Positions 43,780-55,297 of a stretch of DNA of 64,000 nucleotides are shown piece after piece. The first letter of the stretch is position 1. Each line of letters starts with the position of its first letter. The DNA comes from Entomortierella parvispora (Eukaryota > Mortierellomycota > Mortierellomycetes > Mortierellales > Mortierellaceae), in the NCBI GenBank assembly GCA_963573315.1, contig OY752149.1, positions 1,984,001 to 2,048,000 on the forward strand. The letters run 5' to 3'. The notes beneath the pieces are model-generated. The model had not been told where the DNA came from. It saw nothing but the letters and a program-made list of their open reading frames with translations, and did no database searches. The translations under genes were made by a program, and so were the position numbers.

Positions 43780-44516
43780 TCATTGCAGCAACTCGCTGCC
43801 AGCTGTGTTGTGGAACGAGCACTCGCTAAACTTGATGCCCATCTTTGCCAGCACCTCGGGAACGTCATTGAGCTCGGTCCAGAACGGACGCAGGTGGTGG
43901 CTCTCCAGTCACTCCCACCGGAGTCGAAAATCCTTGGACAAGACCTGGTCATCCACCGACTGGCGCAGGTGGATCTCGATCTGCAGCTGCGTGAACGGCA
44001 AGACCTCGCAGGTCTATATCCATTGATCTAGTACCTTGTATTCGTCTCCTTCGAGATCCATGTTCATAAAGTCAACCCAGTCGTGTTCATTCTCGCTCAG
44101 GCTGGTCTCTAGAGTCTTGTAAGTCCTGCAATCGCGTGCCACACGAACCGATTCGCTCACATAGACGTTTTTCATGGAGATGAATCTTTGGGTTGTCCCT
44201 AATATCTACAAAAATGAAACAGAGAGCGCTACATATGGTGAGCACACAAGTCGATCTCCATCCCAAAATATAAATCTCTTCAAAGCGGTAAAACCATCTC
44301 CTCACCTTGTCGCACTTCCAGACCTCACAGCTGGCGCGGTTGATCAGCCCTAGCTCAAACGTGAACCAGTTGGCGAGGCAGAGCGAGTCGACATTGCTGG
44401 GCTGATGGACTTTTTTTTTCTTCATAGACACTTAGACCGCAGACCCATTTGCCCCCGTCAGTGAACTTTCGGATTCTCTCGACTTCGTTCGGACAGTTGA
44501 ACGCTAGTTGGAAACA
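43780..44516 (-). pseudogene. Methyltransferase-like (METTL24/FkbM-type) pseudogene
   Basis: Reading the minus strand, blocks in different frames add up to the order expected of fungal METTL24-like proteins: FNCPNEVERI.KFTDGGKWVCGL, then, past a frame change in an A-run, NWFTFELGLINRASCEVWKCDK, an intron-like gap (44305 to about 44199), RFISMKNVYVSES, MDLEGDEYKVLDQW, LPFTQLQIEIHL, and LRPFWTELNDVPEVLAKMGIKF. In-frame stops occur at 44014-44016 and 43909-43911, and the A-run near 44410 breaks the frame. Together these make it a dead copy. The EGDEYKVL and LQIEIH motifs are the S-adenosylmethionine-fold signature. Confidence 0.6.
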
Positions 44517-45168
44517 CCACCACCACCATCATCACCACTCCATGCAGTCGTTGGTAAGTCACCATGGATTGAACCCTCTAAACAAAGACAAGGTCAGAGA
44601 AAGTTAGAGTAGTTCTCCCACCTTTGCACCCATTTCTTTACAGCCTAGGCGATATGGAAAGAACGCGTCAGGTAGGAATTCTTACTCGGACAGAGAGCCA
44701 TATTTCAACATGTAGAATATCCGTGCTTCGACATGTCGCTGATGGAGGGTTTATGAGCGTTCCAGAAGCCATGGTATATTGGAGGTTCCTGCCCTTGATT
44801 TATCTGTTCCCGATCGAAGACAAGAAGGAGTTAGGCCTATTGTGATGGTCAAGATTGTCCACGACCAGCTGGTATGCTTTTGACGACAGGAGGACAGGAA
44901 GAGCAGTGACGACACAAGTTAAAGAGAGAAAATGCCGGGTAGGAAAGAAAAAACTACAGTAGATAGGGTATGGCGCGACAGTGCATTCTTCAAGTGCATA
45001 ATTTGAGCGCTAATTTCGTCACCGGAGATTTAATTCGTGTCTTTTTTACTCATCGAGAAGGTGTTCTTTATTCACTCAAGAACAAAAGCAGGCAGGCGAA
45101 GCACATTTCCATTCATTCATCCCCTCCCCCTCCTTCACACACCCATCACCCCACCAAGCCTCCCGCCC
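44517..45168. other. Upstream region of PRP5 with CACCAC tract
   Basis: A CAC/CAT-rich tract is found at about 44513-44543. No gene is supported. The CT-rich leader before 45169 (CCCCTCCCCC, TTCACACACCC) belongs to the helicase gene. Confidence 0.35.
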
Positions 45169-48100
45169 ATGGCTCGACCTCGCAGCCCCCACGACAGCTA
45201 TGGAGACAATTCACCTTCATCCGCCAAGCGATCGCGTCTGTCTTCGCCCGGCTCGACTCAATCGCCTACATCCATCGTCTCCGCCTCGCGGACCTCTGGT
45301 TCTGGCCACGGCACCCTGAGATCCGACGCCATGGTCGACATGGATATCGATGCTCACCCATCATCTAGAGAAAGAGATCATCGATCTCGTTCATCGCACG
45401 ATCGCGAGCGTGGCCACTACAGCACATCGCATCATAACGGGCGAGATCGCGAAAGAGATCGGGATCGGGATAGAGAATCGAGACATGGACATCGAAGCCG
45501 CGACTATGATCGGGATAGAGATAGGGATCGGGACCGACACCGAGATAGATACCATAGGGAGCGATCCAGGGATCGCGATCATCGTGATCATCGCGAACAT
45601 TACGACTCAAGGAGTCGAGAACCTGGATCAGAACGCGATGGCGACCGGTATAGACACGGAGGTCGGGAACACTATGATCATGAGAGGACGAGGGAGTTTG
45701 AATCACGATCCAGATCCTCTTCACGACCATTAGAGGCCATGGAGGGCTCTCGATCCAACTCTAGAGCCCCAGATGGCCTGGAAGGAAGCTCCACTCCTGC
45801 GAGAGATCATTCCCAAATTGTCGCTCCAACATCTCAGGACTCCACTCAATCAGTTTTAAAGGCACCTACAGTTCTACAACCAATTGCGACTACTGCATTA
45901 CCGACCGCAAAGGAATCACCGATTTCTTTGACAACACCTGTAATCGAATCGACCTTCTCAAAGCCCGTTTCGTTTACACCAACGAAAATGCAACCTGTTA
46001 CATTTTCTCAGACTATGAAACCGGTATCCTTCAAGCCACTAGGAGGAGGACTAGGTCGCGGTCTTCAGGTAACGCTTGGCTGTAATATTTACTACCACTT
46101 TGATACTTTAATACTTTGAACATCTGTGTAACTAAAAAAAATGTATTCTGATTTGATTAGATGAAGGCTCCAGTTTCCATGTCTCTCTCCATGACCAACT
46201 CCTCGACACCCTCAACCACCCCAACAGCAATCTCTGCCGCATTTGGAGACTCTGACGTAATTAGAAAGCGCAGGGAAAACGTGTTGCAATGGAGGTTAGA
46301 GAGGGAGGCGACCAAAAAAGCAGAAGAACAAGCGAAAATGAACGAGAATGGTGGAACGCCTGTCACCGATGATACCTCTGTCGTCGCCTCGACGAAGCCT
46401 TGGAGTTGGGATGACGACGATGATGAGGAAAGCAGCGCCACTCCAGCAGCCCAAAAAGATGTCAACGGAGATGTGGTTATGGCTCAAAAGGATGCACAAG
46501 ACGAAGAAACCCCTCAAGCGGATTCGAGTGCTATGGATGAAGACGAAGTGGATCCATTAGATGCATTTATGGTCGATGTCACAGCTGAAGTCAAGGAATT
46601 GGAACAGAAGGAACGAAAGAGGGATACGAAACAAACCAATGCCTCTCAGAGTACCTCAGGAAATAGCGCTGGAGATGGAGCGAACCCAGGAGCGAATGAC
46701 AACTTGGATGATGATGAGGAAGAACTTGCAGAGTCGTCCGAGGAGGAAGACATTTTGGCCATGGCTGCAAAGAGGATAAAACGGAAGGATATCCCAGCAG
46801 TGGATCACGCCAAGATGAATTATGAGCCATTCAGAAAGAACTTCTATTTGGAGCCACCAGAGATGGCGGATCTCACTCCAGAAGAAGTCCATACTCTGCG
46901 ATTGGAGCTGGATGGAATTAAGATCAGGGGTGCCGACTGTCCAAAACCTATCAGGAAGTGGACACAGGCTGGACTCCCTGCTGGATGGTAAAGAGAAACC
47001 CCATTAGATAGATGTTATTCCTCCAAGGAAGAATACTAACTGTTTTTTCTTGCCTTTGGACTTAGTATCCAAGTGATCAAGGACAAACTGAACTACGCCG
47101 CTCCTACTTCCATTCAGTGTCAGGCTATCCCCGCCATTATGAGTGGTCGTGACGTTATCGCAGTGGCAAAAACAGGCAGTGGAAAAACCATTGCGTTCAT
47201 CTTGCCTATGCTTCGCCATATCAAGGATCAGAGACCACTGGAGAACATGGAGGGACCCATTGCAATCATCATGACGCCCACGCGAGAATTGGCAGTGCAA
47301 ATCCACAAAGAGTGCAAAAACTTCTTGAAGGTTCTAAACCTGCGAGCTGTTTGCGCATACGGTGGCTCTCCCATCAAAGACCAGATCGCAGAGCTCAAAC
47401 GAGGAGCAGAGATTATTGTATGCACCCCTGGCCGTCTTATTGATTTGCTCTGTGCCAACTCAGGAAGGGTCACCAACCTCCGGAGAACGACGTTTATGGT
47501 CCTGGACGAGGCCGATCGTATGTTCGATATGGGCTTCGAGCCCCAAGTAATGAAGATTGTTAACAGCGTGCGACCACAGCGACAAGTGGTGTTGTTCTCA
47601 GCGACGTTTCCAAAACAAATGGAAGCCCTTGCTCGGAAACTCCTGAAGCGCCCTTTGGAGATCACTGTTGGAGCGCGCTCTGTTGTGGGTGAAGATATCA
47701 CTCAAATCGTCGAGGTGCGGTCAGATGAATCAAGATTCAACCGACTGTTGGAAATCTTGGGCAAAGCATTTTTCGACGATCCTGAATCTCGAATCTTGAT
47801 CTTTGTGAGTCGGCAGGATGCAGCAGATACTCTGTTGAGCAAACTGATTCGCAGCGGACATGTCAGTATGTCCATCCACGGTGGAAAGGTAAACAAAGAA
47901 GATTCTCAAAGAAAGACCAATATCGAAGTCTTGCTGACACCCTGTAAATCAATAATAGGATCAAGTCGACCGAGATGCTGCCATTTCAGACTTTAAATCT
48001 GGTGTGTGTCAGATTCTCATTGCTACCTCAGTGGCCGCGCGAGGCTTGGATGTGAAGAAGCTCGGAATCGTTATCAACTATGACTGTCCTAACCATATGG

Positions 48101-49255
48101 AGGACTATGTTCATCGTGTCGGCCGAACTGGCCGTGCTGGAAACAAGGGAATTGCTTACACGTTTATTACACCCGAACAAGAGCGGTTCGCCCCTGACAT
48201 CGCGAAAGCGTTGACCAACAGCTCGACGCCCGTACCAGCCGATCTGCAGGCGTTGGTAGACTCCTTCCACGAAAAGATCAAATCGGGCGACGCGAAACAG
48301 ACCGCCTCTGGATTTGGCGGAAAGGGATTAGAAAAACTTGAGCAAGAGCGCGACAAGGTTCTGGCCATCCAGAAGAAGGTAAACATGTCTGACCAAGGAT
48401 ATACCGTCATTGTAAGATCTTGTGCACCTGACTAATATGATGACAATTGCAACTTTTTCATAGACATACGGAGGTGGAGAAGATGAAGAAGGATCGGATG
48501 GTGAAGGGGAGGGTGAAGAGTTTGTTTTGGAGACCAAGCAAGTCACTCCTGGTATTACTGCTACAAAGGCGGCTGCCAACGATGCCTCTGATGCTGATAA
48601 CAAGGCCACTCCTACGAATGTGAACGGAACGGCACCATCTGGGGCTACAGGAGCGCCTGGAAATTTGGCAGAATGTAAGCCCAACTTGCGAATTTATTTG
48701 CGCCAATTGATGTACTTCGAGTTACTAACGCCTCTCATTATCTTTCTCACATTAGCGCTCCGCCTGGCCAAGGAAGCAGCGGACAGACTGGATCAGACTT
48801 TGGGTGGCGCTGCCAAGCAGAGGGCGATGGAAGTCATCAACAACTTGAACCGAGCCCGTCCTGGAGCCACTGAAGCAGGTTCGACTAACAGCGCCAGCGG
48901 AACAGGTCATGGACGTGACAGTGGATTCGCAGTAGAAATTGAGGTCAACAAGTACTCTCAGCGAGCTCGTCTGATGGTGACACAAAAGATGATGATCAAC
49001 CAGATCTCAGAGTACTCTGGAGCGGCCATTACGACTCGAGGTATTTTTGTGGAGGAAGGCAAGCAGCCACCCCCAGGAGAGAGGAAACTCCACTTGTTTG
49101 TGGAGGGTGACTCTCAGTATGTGATTGACAAGGCTCAGAATGAGATTTTGCGTATCCTTCGCGAGGAGACATTGAATGCGAAGGATACTGGACGTGGCAG
49201 TGGCGGTGGTGGCGGTGGAGGTGGAGGAGGAGGAAAATTCATCATGCCAAAATGA
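45169..49255 (+). CDS. PRP5: Prp5/DDX46 DEAD-box RNA helicase
   Basis: Six exons, 45169-46068, 46161-46987, 47066-47888, 47959-48378, 48464-48674 and 48756-49255, give about 1226 residues. The N-terminus is an Arg/Asp/Glu-rich, RS/RD-like segment (about residues 80-200). A linker contains DPLDAFM, the Prp5 DPLD motif that binds SF3B1 and branch-site U2 snRNP, and then [14 protein letters not shown]. Helicase motifs run AKTGSGKT (I, about residue 608), PTRELA, TPGR, DEAD (II, about 722), SAT (III), [10 protein letters not shown] (IV), [10 protein letters not shown] (V) and [10 protein letters not shown] (VI, about 900). Prp5 proofreads branch-site recognition during prespliceosome assembly. 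The C-terminal ~160 residues end in a long Gly run and KFIMPK. Confidence 0.93.
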
Positions 49256-49399
49256 ACATTTTTTTCCCACTGTAATTAAACCATGGCAGGATCATGAAGT
49301 TCTGTATATTTCATATCTATGAATTCTGTGGGACATGATCATATGAGGAACGATAGAATGTATAATGTATAAAAATAGGGCTGTGGCTGCAAAACGCGT

Positions 49400-52300
49400 T
49401 TAATGGCGATGTTCCAGAGACCCAATATCGTGCTTGCCGTCACAGCACTGTCGCACGTGTTCTGGCAACTCTTCGTCCTCGTCCTCGTCCTCTTCCTCAT
49501 CTCCCTCCATTTCCTCCGTTACATGGCCGTGGTTTCCGTCGACGTAGTGCAGTCCCTGCAGAGGCGCACCTTCAGAATGCTGCAGTTCGTCCTCGTAATA
49601 CCCATATTCATCCTCCTCGTCGTCGTACACCTCTCCGGTCGCCATTCTAAACTTTGTGCTTGCAGGGGTCATGGTGTCAAAGGCAGAAGACGCTTGGGTG
49701 ATGGGTCTCTCGTGCGAGGTACTGTGTCCGCCAATGGAACCTTGACGCGTCCCGGACATTTGACTTGGGAGAGCCCCAACCGTTTGTGGCGGCTGATGAT
49801 GAGAACGGTAGCCAAGTTCTGAAGCCCGGGTAGGTTGGGTCATTGCGATTCCTGAGAAGGAAGACGAAGAAGTGGTCGTATACTGCTGCTGTGGATGTGT
49901 AGGGATGGTTCCAGCACCACCGGGTGATCCAACAGGCGAATTCTCTTTTGAACGACCAAACATTGTCTGGAATCGATTAAATGACCCTTTCTTTCGGACA
50001 GAGCGATCGGTTCGGATCGTGAGCAACGTGTCCCCGTTGCCGCTACTGCTAGGCATTTGGCTGCCGCTCGATGTTTTCGTGGCTTGCACCTCAGACCATG
50101 TTTGATTGTCAGATGCAACATCTGCGCCAGGTGTTGAAGGTCTGGACAACAGATAAGCGAGGGACTGTCATTACAAGTAAAGAAAAAAAAAAAAGGGGGG
50201 GGGGGGGGGGGGGGGGGAGAAACGAGTGCAGGGAATTAGTTCGTCGATACTCAAAAAATGTGCGACTATTGTGAGGACAAAGAGGAAGAAAGAATATCGA
50301 ACCTGGAACCACAAGTCGTGCTTTTGACGCGTGGGAGCTGTCAGTTTGAGGTTACGACTAGGTGTCTGGACCAGCAGACTGACATTGGGCACATCTGGGT
50401 CCGCAGAGGGGCTCTCATCTGTGATTTGGAAAACAGCCATGATGAGTGCTGTATTGAAACGCATTAAAAAAGAGAGAGAGAGAGTTAGTGTGAGGTACCA
50501 GAGAGACTGTACTGAAGTGTTATAGAAAAGGATCCCTCTGTAAAAACTCTTACCACTCTTGGCTCGGTTCTCCTTGGATCCCTCAGCGGAAGGATTGTTC
50601 AGACTCCAGTACATGGTCTTTGTGTAAGGATGAACCCAGAAATATCTCTTGTGCTTCTTTTCACTGATCACGCTCGCCATCGGTCGGCGGGTGTATTTCC
50701 AGAGATAATCTCCAATCATGGTCTGAGTGATCACTTGAATCATGGTCGGATCCGCAGTGGCCGAGGCAGATCGAGGGCCTCCTATTCCGTCCTCATACTG
50801 CGAACTAACAGAGAGTCGCCGAGGATAATCTTGCCCGCCATAATCTGTCGACACACTTGACATAGATCCATTGGGTGAAGGTCGGTATCGAGCTAGACGA
50901 CCAACACTGGGAGCCCTAGACGAATCCAGTGGGTTCTGGGACTGTTGCTGCTGCTGCTGCTGGCTCTCAGGAATATGCACTTGACTAGCACTGTTGTTAA
51001 AGGTGTAAGCAGTTCGTGTGGGTCCTGAAATAAGAGCGGCACCGGTGGAGAGAGGTGATCGCGACTGAGCAGGCGGTGTCAAGCCCAGAGGAGGCGGAGA
51101 TGAACTGGTGAACCTTTGCTCCGATCTTATCGACGAAGTTCGTATTGGGTATCCCGAATGCACTGGCGCCGGTCTACTGATATCTTCAGCACCGTAAATT
51201 GATCTAGGAGGGTCAGAGGCTGCTGTAGTACTGGACACGTTCAAAAACGCTGTGTCGATATCGTTAAGTGAAAGAGTATCGAGATCACGGGTCAGGCTGG
51301 TGCGTGAGGCTGCACGAGCCAACAGATTCGAGGGTGGACCCGTGGATGGTCGGCCAGGGGAGAGAGCACCGATTGGCTCTGCTTGCTGCAATCGATATGG
51401 TTCCAAGCGATGGTCATGGTCATGACCATGACCATGGCTCTCTTCCGTAGGATCGACTGACAAGGAACTCTTGAAGGAAGTGGGCAACGCCAAGATTTCT
51501 GCGGCATGTACGGAGTCTGTGAAGAAGCCTGTATCCTCAACCGCTGAACCAAAGAGCCGTCCCCCTTCCACAATAGACACGCCTGATTGGAAAATCGAGG
51601 CTCGCGGCGAAGACGCGATTTTGGGCACTGTTGGCACAGGTGGGATCGAGTGAGCTTGCAGGTCGGAGATACTTTGGCTCATATCGCAAGTATGTCGGCG
51701 ATCATCGTTCAGAGAGATGTTGGAAAGTACAGGCCGAGGCACTGGCTGATCCATCTCTGACTCCGACTCTTCTTCAAGAACGCTGTTCGCTCCAGAAAGG
51801 GCAGGATGAGCAAAGGCATTCATAGCTGACAAGTCTATGGCTTGAGAACCAGTTTGAGCTCGATCCTGTGCTCCATGCGCGCGAGGGGGTGCCACATCGA
51901 GTCCAGCGACAGTAGGCGTGCTTGCCAAATCATGATCTGAAGCTCTTCCTGACTTTGCACCAGTTCTTGACTGTTCAGTAAAAATTCGTGTGAGCATGTC
52001 ATGTCTCTGGATATTTCCTGTCTGGCTCGCGACTTGCAAATCCTCCGTTGATGTTGCGGTGTCTATCACAACTGGCTTGGTAGTATTGGTGGCACCATCT
52101 GCCATGATCGGCTTGGTAGTGTTGGTGGTGCTATCTGCCACAATCGGCCTAGTGGTGTTGGTGGTACTGTCCGTAACGATTGGGCTAGCTGTGTTGGTGG
52201 TACCATCGGTCACGGTTGGTTTGGCTGTGTTGGTTGTGCCATCTGCCTCTACTGACCTGTTAGCGTTAATAGCATTCTCTGTCGCAACTGTTTCGCTAGT

Positions 52301-54627
52301 GTGGGTGATGCCATACAGTTTGATTAGCATAGTCGTATTCGCGGAATTGTCTTTAAGGATCGGCGCTGTACAACAAGTCGCGTTCGACTTGAACACTGGC
52401 GCGAAACCATGGAAATTGTGGATCCAGTTCTCGATGGGTTCAGTGGTCGTCTCTTGATCCCTGTACTCCAACATGGGCTTGGTAGTCTCGGTGGATGAAC
52501 TAGCTTGAGCTAATTCCGCAAACAGCCCTCCAGAAATCACGGATATCGGCTCGTTGCCTCTTGCACCTCCTGACATCTCCTCGTTCTCGTCCTGACCGCG
52601 TCTTGGCTTTTCCAATTCAGATCTGGACAGTCTCCTAGAACTTGACTGTGCCTGCAAGGGGCTTGATTTTGTGGCGACTGATAGCGTTCCTTCCAGTCGC
52701 AGATTTTCGATAGTTTCTTCTCGATCAGCAAGCATCTTTATGAGCTCTTCTTTCTCTGCCAGGAGGCTTTCCTTAACTGCAACGAGCTCCTCCTTGACAG
52801 ATACCTCTTGACCAAGCTTCGATTGCAACTCACTAATGATTGATTGCTGGTGTGCAAAGGAGGTCTCGCGTGCTAAGGATGACATCCTTGGTTCCAGAAG
52901 TGTCGCCGCGCTGCTGTAGCTGTCCTCCTGGACCGGTAGCCTCGCAGGAGCCATAATCACGATGGGTGCCTCCACTGGGCTCTCGGACTCCTGCTCCTCT
53001 TTTTCCTGAGCAAGGGCAATTGCTTCCATCGTAGCGATCTTGGCCAGCTTTTGCTGTTGCTGGGTCAAGGATGATGTCAACTCCTCAACTCGCTTAGCAA
53101 GATCTGATTTTTCTCGCTGAATGGTGGCCACATGTTTGCGCATCGTTGCCATGTCCTGTTCGTGTCTTGATTTGGTGATCTCGAGCTGACCAGCAGCTCT
53201 TTCCTCCCTATCCTTGAGTTGCTCGACTTGCTCCGATGCGGTTGTCAGCGCTCGTTGGATCTTTGTGTTTTCATGTTGTGCTCGGGATAACTGCTGCTGC
53301 AGTTCCAAATTCTGTGCGCGAAGGTCCTGATTTAAGAGCTCCAAGTTCCACTGGTCTTCTTTTAGGCGTTCTGGAAACGTTATATAGCAAGAAGGGAGGA
53401 GGGAAGAAAAAACAATAAACCAGGGTGAGATTGGAGTGCTACGTTATCATCTTTTTTTTTGTTCAAGAGATTGGATTACCATCACTCTCCTCTCTCATGC
53501 GCCTCTGTTTCTGGAGTGCATCAATGATACGTTCTTGTTCTGTAATCTTTGTGTCGTACTCTTGGTTTAGCCTCTCCTTCATTTCAGCTTGCGAGGTCCA
53601 ATAACGGACCTGATTCAGCAACTCTTCTTGGATCTGAACAGGAAATGCCGGATCGTTGATGGATGGGGCCAAGGGAACAACCACTTTGTGTCGTCGTGGC
53701 TTTGTGATGGTCTGTACAGGTAGCACGCTCGAGGGAAGGGCACTAGGGCCTAAAATTCCTGATCCGGACCTGGACATCGACTCGCCCTGAGGGGGTTGAA
53801 TGGCAATCGTGGGCTAAGAAAAGCGAGGAATGTGCATTGGTGAGATACATCTGCGTCTGACAGAACATTCTTGCCCCATCACCCCATGTGTCCTCTCCTC
53901 AAGCGCCAGGGCCCAATGAGTTAACAGTGTCGTGTACCACCAAGAATAGATATCTAGGTGAGCAACTTCAGTGCTACTGGTAGATCAGGAAATCGCGCCC
54001 ATAGAACGAAGCATGTAATTAACTCTGTTTGATGAGAGCAGGACCCACACATTCAGAACGAGAGAGAGGAGTAGAGAGATGCATGTAGTACTGGCCCATT
54101 GTCTTCATGAAAAAGATGGAACAGGCAAATGTAAACCCAATACAGCATCACCGTGGGTAGAGACAAGGTGGTCCAAAAGAGATGTGGTTGTTACTTCCAA
54201 AGAAATACTTCCGAAAAAATGGACGTACCAGTTGCGCGTCAATCATGCCTTTGAGGCCCATAATCCCATTCTGTCCCTCCTGGAATTCTTTATCTATCAA
54301 GGCCAACTGCTCTCGCAAGGACTGGGGCAGGGGCTGCTGATGTTGAGGGGTGGATAAGGAGAAAGAGTCGCCATCAAGGCCGTCTTCGTACTCCTGATGA
54401 AGCGACAGAGTCGGACCGGCAGTGTACAGGTCAGAGCCTTTAAGCAACTGTAGCTGGTCGAAACAGTTCTTGAGATCTTCTTGACGCTTAACGAAAAGTA
54501 GACCAATGGTCTGAGTCAGCTGGAGGTCATTGTGAATGCTGTTCAGTCTGACCTCCAGTTCAGCTCTGGCCTGCTCAACAGTACTCAGGCTGGCCAAGGA
54601 AGAGTTCTGCTGCTGGATGTCTGGCAT
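49400..54627 (-). CDS. NUM1/Mcp5-like cortical dynein anchor
   Basis: Five exons, 54627-54229, 53813-53480, 53370-50554, 50448-50303 and 50164-49400, give about 1486 residues. The N-terminal third is coiled coil (heptad-rich RLKEDQWNLELLNQDL, LEITKSRHEQD). The middle is low complexity and holds a 12-residue tandem repeat. The PH domain spans about residues 1115-1235, split over exons 3-5: MIGDYLWKYTRRP, HKRYFWVHPYTKTMYWSL, AVFQITDE, LKLTAPTRQKHDLWFQSLAYLL, which is the Num1/Mcp5 PH family that binds PI(4,5)P2 at the plasma membrane. A last acidic tail follows. Such proteins anchor dynein and mitochondria at the cortex. The last intron contains an unusually long C/T homopolymer tract. Confidence 0.85.
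50181..50217. repeat. Homopolymer tract A12/G23 (C/T on the coding strand)
   Basis: A run of about 12 A followed by about 23 G on the plus strand. It lies inside the last intron of the NUM1-like gene, so on the coding strand it is C(23)T(12), close to the acceptor at 50165. Confidence 0.85.
52035..52270 (-). repeat. 36-base coding minisatellite in the NUM1-like gene
   Basis: About five copies of a 12-residue unit (GTTNTAKPTVTD, GTTNTASPIVTD, STTNTTRPIVAD, STTNTTKPIMAD, GATNTTKPVVID) make a Thr/Asn-rich linker. Degenerate edges lie on either side. Confidence 0.85.
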
Positions 54628-55297
54628 GGTTACTCAACGACGATCGACAAAAATCAGCACAGTCGCACAAAGAGCCACTCGGAAAGGAAAGATGTGTGGT
54701 GGTGGGGAAGATTAAGGGTGAGTTATCGAGAAAAGGGCGACAAAAAAAGGAAAAGGGGAATAAGAAGAAAAAAAAGAGGAAGATGAAAAGTAAGAGAGTA
54801 AAGAGGGAAGGATGCAGGCGGGGACGAGAGGAAAAGAGCTCAGAAGTTCCTTATTTTCAAAGACGCTCTGTAAAGCCCATGCAAGGTCTCGCAGCACCGT
54901 CGAGTATGCACGAGAGCACATTCAGTCCTCCTTTTTTTGATGACACTTCTTTACACTTCTTGCAACAAAAATAAAAGGGGGGAGGAGAGACACGAAACAG
55001 CAGAACCGACTGACATCGAGTGAACGCAGCTGTCTCCGCGGCTCATGTTCCTAGGCCTCGCTCAAGGAGAAAAGTGGATATTGAAAACTCTCTATGATAA
55101 AAAATAATATTTATCCATGAAAATTTTAATTTACATATCGGAGATGACTGATATTGACATGTGACACCGAGGCAGACAAAATGACAAAAGATAGCTCGAT
55201 TTCCACTTTTCACTCGCTTGCCTCTTTGCCCCTGTCACTCGAACCTCTTCACAACTCAACTTGTCCCCACAATAACGCCCTAGACGTTCGGCAGAAA
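54628..55297. promoter_or_regulatory. Divergent upstream region of the NUM1-like and PEX20-like genes
   Basis: The left part is A/G-rich (AAGAAAAAAAAGAGG near 54763-54780), the right part is AT-rich around 55090. An upstream in-frame extension of the PEX20-like frame from 55154 is possible. Confidence 0.35.

Noticed and set aside
44014-44036. Splicing out the stop in the methyltransferase relic with a 21-base intron
   Set aside because: Too short for a spliceosomal intron, and a second in-frame stop lies downstream.
45350-45733. Frames in the RD/RE-rich part of PRP5
   Set aside because: Overlapping frames are created by the repetitive codon composition.
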